The notes: generated by a model not told the origin, from the sequence alone. DNA of 64,000 nt from Caulobacter radicis (GCF_003094615.1 NZ_QDKO01000024.1:1-64000); one strand, 5' to 3'; shown: positions 56,421 through 64,000, counted from the first letter of the stretch. A program made the numbers and translations.

Positions 56421-57863
56421 ATGACCCGGGAAACAGCCGACCTGAGCGAAGACGCGCGCCACGCCCTGTCCATTCCCGAGCCGGAAGTCGTCGAGGATCT
56501 CGAGGACCTAGCGCTCGGCGACGACTACGCCCTCAAGCCCGACTATGTGGAGATGGTGGTCGACGCGGCCGATCGCGGCGACACCGCGCGCCTGTCCGAG
56601 CTGGTGGGCGCGCTCGATCCCGCCGACGTCGCCGACCTGATGGGCTTTCTGTCGGCCGCCTATCGCGAGGAGGTCATCCCCGTCCTGGCGCCCCACGCCC
56701 TGGGCGAGATCATCGCCGAGCTCGAGGACAACATCCGCGAAGAGGTGCTGGAGGCGACTCCGTCGGTCACCCTGGCCCGGGCGCTGGAGGAGCTGGACAC
56801 CGACGACGCCGCCGACGTCATCGACGACCTGGACGACACCAAGCGCTTCCAGGTTCTGGCGGCGATGGGCGAGACCGACCGGGCGGCCATCGAGACCACG
56901 CTGTCCTACGAGGACGAGACCGCCGGCCGCCTGATGCAGCGCGAGTTCCTGGCCGCGCCGCAGTTCTGGACCGTGGGCCACACGATCGAGCACGTGCGCC
57001 AGTCGGGCGACAGCCTGCCGGAGCTGTTCTTCGACGTCTATGTGGTCGACCCGTCGTACACGCCCGTCGGCGCCCTGCCGATCAGCCTGCTGCTGACCAG
57101 CAAGCTTGAGACCCCCCTGGCCGAGATCATGGAGCCGGTGACCGAGATCACCGTCGACATGGACCAGGAGGAGGTGGCCTACATCTTCGACAAGTATCAC
57201 CTGATCAGCGCCCCGGTCGTCGAGCCGGGCGGGCGGCTGGTGGGGCAGATCACCGTCGACGACATCGTCGGCGTCATCCGCGAGGAGGCGCAGGAAGACA
57301 TTCTCGCCCTCGCCAACGTGTCCGACGTCGGCCGCGACGCCAGCGTGGTCGAGATCGTGCGCTCGCGCCTGCCGTGGCTGCTGCTCAACCTCTTGACCGC
57401 GACCATCTCGGTCTCGGGGATCGCGCTGTTCCAGGCCGAGATCTCCAAGCTGGTAGCCCTGGCGGTGTTGATGCCGATCGTCTCGTCGCTGGGCGGCAAC
57501 GCCGGCACCCAGACGCTGGCGGTGGCCGTGCGCGCGCTGTCGAGCAAGGAGCTGACCGCGGCCAACGCCACGCGCATCGTCACCCGCGAGCTGCTGGTCG
57601 GCGTCATGAACGGCCTGACCCTGGCCATCGTCATGGGGGCGGCGGTCTATGTCTTCTACGACAATCCCAAGCTGTCGCTGACAGTGGCCCTGGCCCTGGT
57701 GGTCAACATCTTCACCGCCGCCGTCGGCGGCATCCTGGCCCCGCTGGCCCTGGAGAAGATGGGCCGCGATCCGGCCGTGTCGTCGTCGATCTTCGTGACC
57801 TTCCTGACCGACTTCGCGGGCTTCTTCTCGGTGCTGCTGATCGCGGCGCTGCTGTTCAACTAG
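56421..57863 (+). CDS. mgtE: Magnesium transporter MgtE (480 aa)
   Basis: Inner-membrane magnesium channel gated by cytoplasmic magnesium. Domains: acidic start, MgtE N superhelix (about 45-160: LVGALDPADVADLMGFL), a CBS pair (about 165-290: LPELFFDVYVVDPSYTPVG ... FDKYHLISAPVV), connecting helix, and five membrane helices (about 310-480) with the pore motif PIVSSLGGNAGTQTLAVAVRAL. Length is normal. GGAGG lies 6 nt before the ATG. Expression is independent of tRNA upstream; spmX follows after 111 nt with its own promoter. Confidence 0.95.
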   Translation: MTRETADLSEDARHALSIPEPEVVEDLEDLALGDDYALKPDYVEMVVDAADRGDTARLSELVGALDPADVADLMGFLSAAYREEVIPVLAPHALGEIIAELEDNIREEVLEATPSVTLARALEELDTDDAADVIDDLDDTKRFQVLAAMGETDRAAIETTLSYEDETAGRLMQREFLAAPQFWTVGHTIEHVRQSGDSLPELFFDVYVVDPSYTPVGALPISLLLTSKLETPLAEIMEPVTEITVDMDQEEVAYIFDKYHLISAPVVEPGGRLVGQITVDDIVGVIREEAQEDILALANVSDVGRDASVVEIVRSRLPWLLLNLLTATISVSGIALFQAEISKLVALAVLMPIVSSLGGNAGTQTLAVAVRALSSKELTAANATRIVTRELLVGVMNGLTLAIVMGAAVYVFYDNPKLSLTVALALVVNIFTAAVGGILAPLALEKMGRDPAVSSSIFVTFLTDFAGFFSVLLIAALLFN

Positions 57864-57906
57864 ACCTGCCGAATTCTTTCCCCGGGACGGGAGAAACGAC
57901 ACCGAG

Positions 57907-57922
57907 CGGCGCCAGTCTTGCG
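57907..57922 (+). promoter_or_regulatory. Sigma-54-type -24/-12 promoter of spmX
   Basis: CGGCGC-CAGTC-TTGCG matches the TGGCAC-N5-TTGCA layout: GG and GC are separated by exactly 10 nt. It lies 54 nt before the spmX start. In C. crescentus spmX needs sigma-54 and TacA, so the match is expected. Confidence 0.7.
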
Positions 57923-57974
57923 CGGGACGAGGCGAGGGCATCCGCCCCTGTTTCAAATTGGGTCGTTTCTCGCG

Positions 57975-59243
57975 ATGAAGCCGCGTCATCAGGTCTCCCG
58001 CGCCGCCGTCGATCTCATCAAGAGGTTCGAGGGCTATCGGCAGAAAGCCGCCCAGCTGCCCGACGGCCGCTGGACGATCGGCTACGGGCACACCCTGACC
58101 GCCCGGGGGGGCGCAACCGTCTCGGAACAGGACGCCGAGGCCCTGCTGCTCTACGACCTGATCACCGTGGCCCACGCGGTGAACGAGCACACCTACGCCC
58201 CGCTGAACCAGAACCAGTTCGACGCCCTGACCTGTTTCGCGTTCAACATCGGGACCGAGAACTTCATGCGCTCGGGCGTGCTGCGCCGGATCAACGAGGG
58301 CTCGCTGCTGCAGGCCGCCTGCGCCATGGAGATGTGGCGCAAGGCCGACTTCGAGGGCGAGCGGATCGTCATCGACGCCCTGGTGCGCCGCCGCGCGGCC
58401 GAGAAGACCCTGTTCCTGACCCCGCCCGACGGCCAGTGGGTGCCCGCGCCCAGCCCCGTGCTGCGGCCCAAGGTCGACTACGACGCCAGTTGCGCCGTTC
58501 CGAAACAGACCCCCGCCGCCGTCTCGGCCCGGCTGGAGGGCGACAAGGCCGTCGCCGAGCGCGAGGAAGGCCCCGCGCCCCTGACCCCGGCCGTCCCGGA
58601 AGAGGACGGCCCCAGCGCCAGCCAGCAGGCCGCCGCGGCCGTCAGCGCCCGCCTGGAAGCCATACTGGCCGACGAGCCGGTCGCTCGCCCGGTCGACAAG
58701 CCCGTGCAGGACCTGGCCATGCCGGAGCCGCCGGCTCCGGTGGCGGCCGCCGCGCCCGCGCCCGTGCTGCATGCGCCTGTCGAGCCCGCGCCGACCCTGG
58801 AGCCCTTCCGCCTGACGCCGGAAGAGCCGGTCCCGGCCCAGGCCCCGCTGTTCGTGCCCGATCCGCCGGCCGCGCCTGCCGCGCCGGTCCAGGTCGAGCC
58901 GACCCTGTTCGAGACCGCCCGCGAGCCGACCCGCTCGCCCTTCAATCTGGGCGGCTTCTCGACCAGCGGCGCCGAGGTCGACATCCAGACCCTGGACCTG
59001 CCGCTGAACCCGCCCGAGCAGCCGGTGTTCGGCAACGGCAGCCTGCTGGTCAGCCTGGGCCTGCTGGGCCTGGCCCTGTTCGGCGGCGGCGTGCTGTGGA
59101 ACCTGTCGGTGGCCTCCGATCCGGGCCTGACGGCCGTGCGCATGTTCGGCTGGGGCGCCAGCGTCATCGGCGTCATCTGCTTCGCGGTCTCGGCCTATCT
59201 GCTGCTGCGCAAGCTGGGCGGCCCCGATCTCGACGAGGAATGA
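57975..59243 (+). CDS. spmX: SpmX, muramidase-like cell-polarity factor (422 aa)
   Basis: N-terminal GH24 lysozyme domain (about 1-150: LIKRFEGYRQ with Glu19, GRWTIGYGHT, NQFDALTCFAFNIG), a long Pro/Glu/Ala-rich middle (about 165-350), and two C-terminal membrane helices (LLVSLGLLGLALFGGGVLWN; GASVIGVICFAVSAYLLL). This architecture is unique to SpmX. In C. crescentus (431 aa) it localises and activates the DivJ kinase at the stalk pole during the swarmer-to-stalked transition; the muramidase domain is needed for localisation and is catalytically reduced. The start at 57975 gives Glu19 at the published position. The sigma-54 promoter upstream agrees with TacA control. Confidence 0.93.
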   Translation: MKPRHQVSRAAVDLIKRFEGYRQKAAQLPDGRWTIGYGHTLTARGGATVSEQDAEALLLYDLITVAHAVNEHTYAPLNQNQFDALTCFAFNIGTENFMRSGVLRRINEGSLLQAACAMEMWRKADFEGERIVIDALVRRRAAEKTLFLTPPDGQWVPAPSPVLRPKVDYDASCAVPKQTPAAVSARLEGDKAVAEREEGPAPLTPAVPEEDGPSASQQAAAAVSARLEAILADEPVARPVDKPVQDLAMPEPPAPVAAAAPAPVLHAPVEPAPTLEPFRLTPEEPVPAQAPLFVPDPPAAPAAPVQVEPTLFETAREPTRSPFNLGGFSTSGAEVDIQTLDLPLNPPEQPVFGNGSLLVSLGLLGLALFGGGVLWNLSVASDPGLTAVRMFGWGASVIGVICFAVSAYLLLRKLGGPDLDEE

Positions 59244-59303
59244 TCGTCGAACGTCGTGGCTGAAAGGCCGGTCGGACCCCTGATCGCCGAAGAAAAGAGC
59301 ATG

Positions 59304-59338
59304 AACGCCCGCCGGTCTCGTTGATCGGCGGGCGTTTG
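59304..59338 (+). terminator. Terminator of spmX
   Basis: Stem AACGCCCGCCG / CGGCGGGCGTT with an 11-nt loop and a short T run, 61 nt after the spmX stop. The gene that follows begins 17 nt later. Confidence 0.75.
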
Positions 59339-59354
59339 TGCTATGCCTGCGGGC

Positions 59355-60515
59355 ATGACGCTGCAAACCGCACCCTCGATGGACTTCGCGCTCGGCGAGA
59401 CGGCCGACGCGATTCGTGAAACCACGGCCCGCTTCGCCGCCGACAAGATCGCGCCGCTGGCGGCCCGGATCGACGAGACCAACGCCTTCCCGCGCGAGCT
59501 GTGGGTCCCGATGGGCGACCTTGGCCTGCACGGCATCACCGTCGAGGAGGAGTTCGGCGGCCTTGGCCTGGGCTATCTCGAGCACGTGGTGGCGATGGAG
59601 GAGATCTCCCGCGCCTCGGCTTCGGTGGGCCTGTCGTACGGCGCCCACTCCAACCTCTGCGTCAACCAGATCCGCCGCTGGGCGACCCCCGAACAGAAGA
59701 CCCGCTATCTGCCGAAACTGATCAGCGGCGAGCACGTCGGCTCCCTGGCGATGAGCGAGGCCGGCGCCGGCTCGGACGTCGTCTCGATGAAGCTTCGCGC
59801 CGAGCAGGTCGGCGATCGCTACGTGTTGAACGGGACCAAGTTCTGGATCACCAACGCCCCGCACGCCGACGTGCTGGTGGTCTACGCCAAGACCGGCGAA
59901 GGCAGCCGCGGCATCACCGCCTTCCTCGTCGAGAAGGGCATGAAGGGCTTCAGCGTCTCGAAGAAGCTCGACAAGATGGGCATGCGCGGGTCCGACACCG
60001 CCGAGTTGGTGTTCGAGGACTGCGAGATCCCCGAGGAGAACGTCATGGGGCCGGTGGGCGGCGGCGTCGGGGTGCTGATGAGCGGCCTCGACTACGAGCG
60101 CGCCGTGCTCTCGGCCGGTCCCCTGGGCATCATGCAGGCCTGCCTCGACTACGTTCTGCCCTATGTGCGCGACCGCAAGCAGTTCGGCCAGGCGATCGGC
60201 TCGTTCCAGCTGATGCAGGGCAAGGTCGCCGACATGTACGTGGCCCTGAACTCGGCCCGCGCCTATGTCTACGCCGTGGCCCGCGCCTGCGACGCGGGCA
60301 AGACCACCCGCTTCGACGCCGCCGGCGCGATCCTGATGGCCAGCGAGAACGCCGTGAAGGTGTCGCTGGAAGCCATCCAGGCCCTGGGCGGCGCCGGCTA
60401 CACCAGGGAATGGCCGGTCGAGCGCCTGCTGCGCGACGCCAAGCTCTACGACATCGGCGCCGGCACCAACGAAATCCGCCGCTACCTGATCGGCCGCGAG
60501 TTGATCGGGGCGTAG
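59355..60515 (+). CDS. Isovaleryl-CoA dehydrogenase (386 aa)
   Basis: FAD enzyme oxidising isovaleryl-CoA in leucine breakdown. Acyl-CoA dehydrogenase motifs: [61 protein letters not shown] and [14 protein letters not shown]. The catalytic Glu is in [13 protein letters not shown], the position that separates isovaleryl-CoA dehydrogenase from short-chain enzymes. Length matches (about 390). The ATG at 59355 is chosen; one 4 codons earlier is possible. The other leucine-pathway genes are not beside it here. Confidence 0.88.
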   Translation: MTLQTAPSMDFALGETADAIRETTARFAADKIAPLAARIDETNAFPRELWVPMGDLGLHGITVEEEFGGLGLGYLEHVVAMEEISRASASVGLSYGAHSNLCVNQIRRWATPEQKTRYLPKLISGEHVGSLAMSEAGAGSDVVSMKLRAEQVGDRYVLNGTKFWITNAPHADVLVVYAKTGEGSRGITAFLVEKGMKGFSVSKKLDKMGMRGSDTAELVFEDCEIPEENVMGPVGGGVGVLMSGLDYERAVLSAGPLGIMQACLDYVLPYVRDRKQFGQAIGSFQLMQGKVADMYVALNSARAYVYAVARACDAGKTTRFDAAGAILMASENAVKVSLEAIQALGGAGYTREWPVERLLRDAKLYDIGAGTNEIRRYLIGRELIGA

Positions 60516-60520
60516 ACAAT

Positions 60521-60660
60521 GATCCTCCCCCTGTGGGGGAGGTGTCGCCGAAGGCGACGGAGGGGGGCGTTTTCAGCTTCAGCTTCCGGGGCGTCGACCG
60601 ATTTCACACCCACTCCCCCCACCGATCGCTAACGCGATCGCCTCCCCCACAGGGGGAGGT
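60521..60660. repeat. Palindromic repeat family D, copy 4
   Basis: Arms GATCCTCCCCCTGTGGGGGA and CCTCCCCCACAGGGGGAGGT with an inner GATCGCTAACGCGATC hairpin. It begins 6 nt after the dehydrogenase stop and is directly followed by another copy. Confidence 0.8.
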
Positions 60661-60670
60661 TCGCTATCCA

Positions 60671-60805
60671 GATCCTCCCCCTGAAGGGGGAGGTGGCCCG
60701 GAGGGCCGGAGGGGGAAGTGTCTGATGAGTTTGGAGCGTCTGCTCGCGCCATAATCCCTTCCCCCTCAGTCGCTCCGCGACAGCTCCCCCTTCAGGGGGA
60801 GCATC
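60671..60805. repeat. Palindromic repeat family D, copy 5 (tandem)
   Basis: Arms GATCCTCCCCCTGAAGGGGG and GCTCCCCCTTCAGGGGGAGC with GGAGGGCC..GGAGGG inside. It follows copy 4 after 10 nt, the only tandem pair in the window. Its right end lies 38 nt before operator copies of the ArsR gene. Confidence 0.8.
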
Positions 60806-60842
60806 TTGATGAACGGGCCGGCGGGTCGCTATTGACCAAATC

Positions 60843-60858
60843 ATAACTCTCCGGTTAT
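60843..60858. promoter_or_regulatory. ArsR-type operator, copy 1 (ATAAC-N6-GTTAT)
   Basis: ATAAC TCTCCG GTTAT, a perfect 5-bp dyad 38 nt upstream of the ArsR start. An identical dyad follows 25 nt later. Confidence 0.65.
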
Positions 60859-60867
60859 AGATATTGC

Positions 60868-60883
60868 ATAACCCGTGAGTTAT
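60868..60883. promoter_or_regulatory. ArsR-type operator, copy 2
   Basis: ATAAC CCGTGA GTTAT, ending 12 nt before the ATG at 60896. The two sites are spaced one to two helical turns apart on the same face, fitting autorepression. Confidence 0.65.
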
Positions 60884-60895
60884 CAATATCCGCCC

Positions 60896-61219
60896 ATGGA
60901 AACCCAGACCGACCTCCTGTTCCGCGCCCTGGCCGACCCCACCCGCCGGGCCCTGTTCGAGCGGCTGTGCCGCGAGGGCGAGCAGACGGTGGGGGCGTTG
61001 ACGGCGACGGCGGGGGTGTCGCAGCCGGCGGTGTCCAAGCACCTGGCGGCCCTCAAGGCGGCCGGACTGGTCGCCGACCGGCACGAGGGGCGGCAGACCC
61101 ACTACAGCCCGCATACGGCGGCCCTGGGACCGCTGGCGGACTGGACGAAAGAGATGGCGCGGTTCTGGGAGGGGCGGTTCGACGCCCTCGAGGATCTGCT
61201 GAGCAGGATGGACCAATGA
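60896..61219 (+). CDS. ArsR-family winged-helix repressor (107 aa)
   Basis: MarR/ArsR-type winged helix: LLFRALADPTRRALFERLCREG, VGALTATAGVSQPAVSKHLAALKAAGLVADRHEGRQ, then a C-terminal WTKEMARFWEGRFDALEDLL helix typical of the ArsR-SRPBCC group. No metal ligands are seen. The ATG at 60896 is preferred; a GTG at 60875 would put the second operator within the gene. Its stop overlaps the SRPBCC gene's ATG (ATGA). In such pairs the regulator often senses a ligand handled by the partner. Confidence 0.88.
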   Translation: METQTDLLFRALADPTRRALFERLCREGEQTVGALTATAGVSQPAVSKHLAALKAAGLVADRHEGRQTHYSPHTAALGPLADWTKEMARFWEGRFDALEDLLSRMDQ

Positions 61220-61635
61220 CCGATACGCGCACCGCCGTCGTCGAGCGGGAATTCTCGCATCCCCCGGAAAAGCTGTGGCGGGCCCTGACCCAGCCGCACC
61301 TGATCGAGGAGTGGCTGATGAAGAACGACTTCGCCCCCAAGATCGGCCACCGCTTCCAGCTGAAAGGCGAGTGGGGCGGCGTGCTGGACTGCGAGGTCCT
61401 GACGCTGGAGCCGGGCCGGGTGCTGGCCTACCGCTGGGACTTCGAGCACGAGGACCCGGCCTATGGCCTCAAGAGCATCGTCACCCTGACGCTGACGCCG
61501 ACGGAAAGCGGCACGCACCTGCGCATGGAGCAGGCCGGTTTCCGCCCCGACCAGAAGCAGGCCTATGGCGGCGCCCACGCCGGCTGGAAGACCTTCTTCG
61601 ACAAGCTGGACGGGCTGCTGGCGGGGGAAGGGTAG
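61216..61635 (+). CDS. SRPBCC (AHSA1-type) protein (139 aa)
   Basis: START/AHSA1-like ligand-binding fold: VVEREFSHPPEKLWRALTQPHLIEEWL, DFAPKIGHRFQLKGEWGGVLDCEVLTLEP, RVLAYRWDFE and the end AHAGWKTFFDKLDGLLAG. The deep pocket binds hydrophobic ligands; the family includes Hsp90 activators in eukaryotes, but bacterial members have little known function. Overlaps the ArsR gene by 4 nt, so the two are one regulatory unit. A family B-prime repeat follows. Confidence 0.88.
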   Translation: MTDTRTAVVEREFSHPPEKLWRALTQPHLIEEWLMKNDFAPKIGHRFQLKGEWGGVLDCEVLTLEPGRVLAYRWDFEHEDPAYGLKSIVTLTLTPTESGTHLRMEQAGFRPDQKQAYGGAHAGWKTFFDKLDGLLAGEG

Positions 61636-61645
61636 GGGGCGAAAC

Positions 61646-61730
61646 CCTCGCCCTTCGACAGGCTCAGGGTGAGGGTTTTCAACCGCCGAGTCGGCCATGG
61701 TCCTCATCCTGAGCTTGTCGAAGGACGAGG
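61646..61730. repeat. Palindromic repeat family B-prime, copy 2
   Basis: Arms CCTCGCCCTTCGACAGGCTC / GAGCTTGTCGAAGGACGAGG. The centre is unrelated to the copy at 47369. It interrupts the cluster between the SRPBCC gene and the small membrane protein gene. Confidence 0.8.
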
Positions 61731-61760
61731 ACCACGCAACCACAACAAAGGGAGGACACC

Positions 61761-61967
61761 ATGAGCGGCTTCATCCGCCAGGGCCATCGCTGGCTCTCCA
61801 TCGCCTTCACCCTGGGCGTGCTGACCTACATCGTCGTGATGAGCACGCGCGGCCAGCCGGCGGCCTGGGTGGGCCTGCTGGCGCTGATCCCGTTGATCCT
61901 GCTGCTGGTCTCGGGGCTTTATCTGTTCGCGCTGCCCCATGTGCTGCGCTGGCGGAGGAAGGGCTGA
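61761..61967 (+). CDS. Small two-helix membrane protein (68 aa)
   Basis: Two membrane helices (HRWLSIAFTLGVLTYIVVMS and VGLLALIPLILLLVSGLYLF) joined by a short polar loop, then a basic C-terminus (HVLRWRRKG) that should stay in the cytoplasm. GGGAGGA lies 6 nt before the ATG. It is 3 nt before the next gene. No specific family recognised, although similar short proteins accompany ArsR-SRPBCC-DUF1801 clusters. Confidence 0.75.
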   Translation: MSGFIRQGHRWLSIAFTLGVLTYIVVMSTRGQPAAWVGLLALIPLILLLVSGLYLFALPHVLRWRRKG

Positions 61968-61970
61968 GCC

Positions 61971-62405
61971 ATGACGGGCGATACGGCGCCGGTGAAGCTG
62001 CTTTCGGGCGGCAATCCGCAGATCCCCAAGGGCGACGGCGACGGGCCCGTGCAGGCCTATATCGCCGCCATGCCGGGCTGGAAGCGCCAGGTGGGCGAGC
62101 GGATCGACGCCGTGGTCGCCCGCGAGGTTCCCGGCGTGCGCAAGGCGGTGAAGTGGAACTCGCCGTTCTACGGCGCGCCGGACGGCGAGGGCTGGTTCCT
62201 CAGCCTCCACTGCATGACCCGTTACGTGAAGGTGGCGTTCTTCAAGGGCGCGGCCCTGGAGCCGCCGCCGCCGGGGCCGTCGAAGCAGGCCAATGTCCGC
62301 TATCTCGACGTCTACGAGGACAGCCTGGGCGACGGGGGCTGGGACGAGGCCCGGTTCGCCGACTGGGTGCGCCAGGCCGCGGCCCTGCCTGGCGAGAAAC
62401 TGTGA
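61971..62405 (+). CDS. DUF1801 (YdhG-type) protein (144 aa)
   Basis: DUF1801 fold: VQAYIAAMPGWKRQVGERIDAVVAREVPGVRKAVKWNSPFYG, FLSLHCMTRYVKVAFFKGAAL and VRYLDVYEDSL. Members are small soluble proteins of unknown function often found beside ArsR and SRPBCC genes. Its ATG follows the previous stop after 3 nt. Length normal. Confidence 0.85.
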   Translation: MTGDTAPVKLLSGGNPQIPKGDGDGPVQAYIAAMPGWKRQVGERIDAVVAREVPGVRKAVKWNSPFYGAPDGEGWFLSLHCMTRYVKVAFFKGAALEPPPPGPSKQANVRYLDVYEDSLGDGGWDEARFADWVRQAAALPGEKL

Positions 62406-62418
62406 GGGAGGATCGAGC

Positions 62419-62844
62419 ATGAAGGCGGGAGCCACCGGCGAGCCGCAAAGCGGCGTTGAAGCCGGCAAGCTGATCGACGAGCGCATCGCCTCGCTGGGCG
62501 ACTGGCGCGGTGAGACCCTGGCCAGGGTGCGGGCCCTGATCCACGCGGCCGACCCCGACGTGCTGGAGGAGTGGAAGTGGCGTGGCACGCCGGTGTGGTC
62601 GCACGCCGGCATCGTCTGCACCGGCGAGACCTACAAGGCCTACGTCAAGCTGACCTTCGCCAAGGGGGCGTCGCTGCCCGATCCTGCGGGTCTGTTCAAC
62701 TCCAGCCTGGACGGCAACACCCGCCGGGCGATCGACATCCACGAGGGCGCGGCGATCGACGAGGCGGCGCTGAGGGCGCTGTTCCTGGCCGGCGTGGCGC
62801 TGAACCTGAGCAAGAAGGGGAAGGCGAAAAACCCTCTCTCTTAA
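62419..62844 (+). CDS. DUF1801 protein (141 aa), C-terminus running into a repeat
   Basis: Second DUF1801 protein: LIDERIASLGDWRGETLARVRALIHAADPDVLEEWKWRGTPVWSHAGIV, YVKLTFAKGASLPDPAGLFN and the typical RRAIDIHEG end region. The last residues (KNPLS) are encoded by the beginning of a CCTCTCTCTTA repeat, and the same 16-nt stretch is tandemly duplicated across the stop codon. GGGAGGA lies 7 nt before the ATG. It is the last gene of the cluster. Confidence 0.85.
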   Translation: MKAGATGEPQSGVEAGKLIDERIASLGDWRGETLARVRALIHAADPDVLEEWKWRGTPVWSHAGIVCTGETYKAYVKLTFAKGASLPDPAGLFNSSLDGNTRRAIDIHEGAAIDEAALRALFLAGVALNLSKKGKAKNPLS

Positions 62845-63173
62845 AACCCTCTCTCTTAGAGAGAGGGAGGGGCCCGCCGCGAAGCGGTGGGAGGGTGAGA
62901 GGTTTCAAAGTTCGCTGGTTTCACCTTCACCTCACGGCCGTCATCCCGGGCGGAACGCAGCGCAGACCCGGGACCCAGGGGCCGCCGCAATGCGTGCGGC
63001 GTCCATCGGGTGTTTGAGCCAAGCTTCGAGCCCGGTCGCCTGGGTCCCGGATAAGCCCTGCGGGCTTTCCGGGATGACGATCTTTGGGTGTCCTTACCGC
63101 TGAGAGCGTACCCACTCACCCTCCCACGCCTGCGGCGCGGGTCCCTCCCTCTCTCCATGAGAGAGGGAGGGAC
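62830..63173. repeat. Palindromic repeat family E, interrupted by a family C copy
   Basis: Arms ACCCTCTCTCTTAGAGAGAGGG and its counterpart CCCTCCCTCTCTCCATGAGAGAG at the right, plus inner GGTGGGAGGGTGAG / CTCACCCTCCCA. A complete family C element (62939-63079) lies in the middle. The region holds no coding gene. Confidence 0.8.
62939..63079. repeat. Palindromic repeat family C, copy 2 (nested)
   Basis: Arms CGTCATCCCGG / CCGGGATGACG with GGGACCCAGGGG / CCTGGGTCCC inside, as in the copy at 17849. It sits within a family E element, showing that these repeats can move into one another. Confidence 0.85.
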
Positions 63174-63185
63174 CAAAAAGCCAAG

Positions 63186-63216
63186 AAAAAAGCCGCCCCG
63201 GTCGCCCGGGACGGCT
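63186..63216 (-). terminator. Terminator of the second TonB receptor gene
   Basis: On the minus strand: AGCCGTCCCGG, 4-nt loop, CCGGGGCGGCT with one G-U pair, then TTTTTT. It lies 25 nt downstream of the receptor stop codon. Confidence 0.8.
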
Positions 63217-63240
63217 TTCTCGTTTCGCTTTCGCGGCGCC

Positions 63241-64000
63241 TTAGTACTTGAAGGTGGCGCCCATGAAGAAGCGGCGGCCGGCGTAGCCGGTGTTGATCAG
63301 GCGGATGTCGCCGGCCCAGCTGGTTTCGTCTTCCTTCGTGAGGTTCTTGCCCTCGGCGAAGAACGAAAGGCCCTTCACCGGCGTGCGCCAGGTGATCTTG
63401 CCGTCCAGGTAGCCGGTCGGGTCGCGGAAGATCGGGTTGCCCGACTGGTCCGCGGCGGTGACCAGGTATTCCGAACGGTAGTTGTAGGCCAGGCGAGCGT
63501 TGATCGGGCCCTTGTCGTACCAGAGCGTGGCGTTGTAGCTGTGCTCCGACAGGCCCGGATAGGGCAGGGACGAGCCGTCCAGCGAGCTGAACACGCCGAC
63601 GTCCTTGGCCTTCTGGTAGGTGTAGTTCAGGTCGACGCCGAAGCCCGACAGCAGGCCCGGCAGCCAGGTGAAGGCGGTCTTGGCCGTCAGTTCCAGGCCC
63701 GAGATCTTGGCACCGTCGCCGTTGATGTAGGTGTTGTAGTAGTACAGCGTGCCGTCGCCGAAGATGTCCTGCTGGCCCAGGTTGGTCCGCTGCGACAGGT
63801 AGAACGACTTGATGTCCTTGTAGAAGAAGCCGGCCGACAGCTGGGTGTCGGTGTCCGGATACCACTCGAACGACAGGTCGTACTGGTCGGCGCGATAGGG
63901 CTTGAGGCCCGGGTTGCCGGCCGAGCAGCTGTCGGGACCGTCTTCGGCCGTGCCGTCGTTGGTGTAGTTGATGGTGCAGGTGACGTTCGGGATGATGAAG
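63241..64000 (-). CDS. TonB-dependent receptor, C-terminal fragment
   Basis: The last 252 codons of an outer-membrane receptor; the rest lies beyond the right edge. The barrel motif GNPGLKPYRADQYDLSFEWYPD, repeated amphipathic strands (ISGLELTAKTAFTWLPGLL, NARLAYNYRSEYLVTA, GLSFFAEGKNLTKED) and a terminal aromatic residue in FMGATFKY are typical. The substrate is not determined. The adjacent repeats and terminator mark the end of the transcript. It is a different protein from the receptor at 738, with no close similarity in this region. Confidence 0.9.
   Translation of the reverse strand, partial: FIIPNVTCTINYTNDGTAEDGPDSCSAGNPGLKPYRADQYDLSFEWYPDTDTQLSAGFFYKDIKSFYLSQRTNLGQQDIFGDGTLYYYNTYINGDGAKISGLELTAKTAFTWLPGLLSGFGVDLNYTYQKAKDVGVFSSLDGSSLPYPGLSEHSYNATLWYDKGPINARLAYNYRSEYLVTAADQSGNPIFRDPTGYLDGKITWRTPVKGLSFFAEGKNLTKEDETSWAGDIRLINTGYAGRRFFMGATFKY

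Noticed and set aside
56508..59864. 1118-codon minus-strand frame across mgtE and spmX
   Set aside because: Spans two well-supported genes on the other strand, so it is a GC artefact.

Overview
This window is chromosomal DNA from a high-GC alphaproteobacterium, almost certainly a Caulobacter species. The main evidence is a gene for SpmX, the Caulobacterales polarity factor: a GH24 muramidase fold with Glu19, a proline-rich middle and two C-terminal membrane helices, preceded by a sigma-54-like promoter. TonB-dependent receptors, plant-polysaccharide enzymes, a HWE-type histidine kinase and many palindromic intergenic repeats fit the same group. The window looks like ordinary chromosome. I see no prophage, insertion sequence, CRISPR array or integrase.

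Layout. 1-4.8 kb: start of a dicarboxylate/cation symporter, a small HTH gene, a large TonB receptor, a short FecR-N-like protein and a stand-alone CZB zinc-sensing protein. 4.9-14.0 kb: a four-gene efflux operon (MdtA-like adaptor, two RND pumps, NodT outer-membrane factor) whose pump and outer-membrane genes overlap by 4 nt. 14.1-22.0 kb: a BA14K protein, an RluF-like pseudouridine synthase, and the elongation factor P modification set (EpmB, EpmA, EF-P) with a LysR regulator and a VOC protein between them; then a monofunctional catalase. 22.1-30 kb: a MerC protein behind a Zur-like palindrome, a GH9 cellulase, a divergent ArsR/monooxygenase pair with two operators, a DUF885 peptidase and a PL10-type pectate lyase. 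30-39 kb: a 59-aa protein, a HWE kinase, a class A PBP, D-cysteine desulfhydrase plus Asp/Glu racemase, a YpfJ metalloprotease and others. 39.2-43.8 kb: TPP riboswitch and thiC, a zeta-toxin-like ATPase overlapping a 53-aa gene, an S41 protease. 43.8-56 kb: small stress and membrane genes, MsrB, a DJ-1 protein, a two-gene operon of a GlcG/HbpS-like protein and a 1262-aa LamG protein, a biotin carboxylase subunit, two DUF805 proteins, LipB and a short FliN-like protein. 56-64 kb: tRNA-Leu(GAG), mgtE, spmX, isovaleryl-CoA dehydrogenase, an ArsR-SRPBCC-DUF1801 cluster, and the end of a second TonB receptor.

How the genes fit together. The strongest regulatory pattern is a LacI-type palindrome centred on ACCGGT. 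It lies upstream of the 1262-aa LamG gene and the pectate lyase, and a perfect version precedes the DUF885 gene. A related dyad precedes the GH9 gene. This suggests a dispersed plant-polysaccharide regulon in which the LamG protein may be an undescribed carbohydrate-active enzyme. Two ArsR-family systems each carry paired operators. At least five families of palindromic repeats fill the gaps between genes, and one copy sits inside another.
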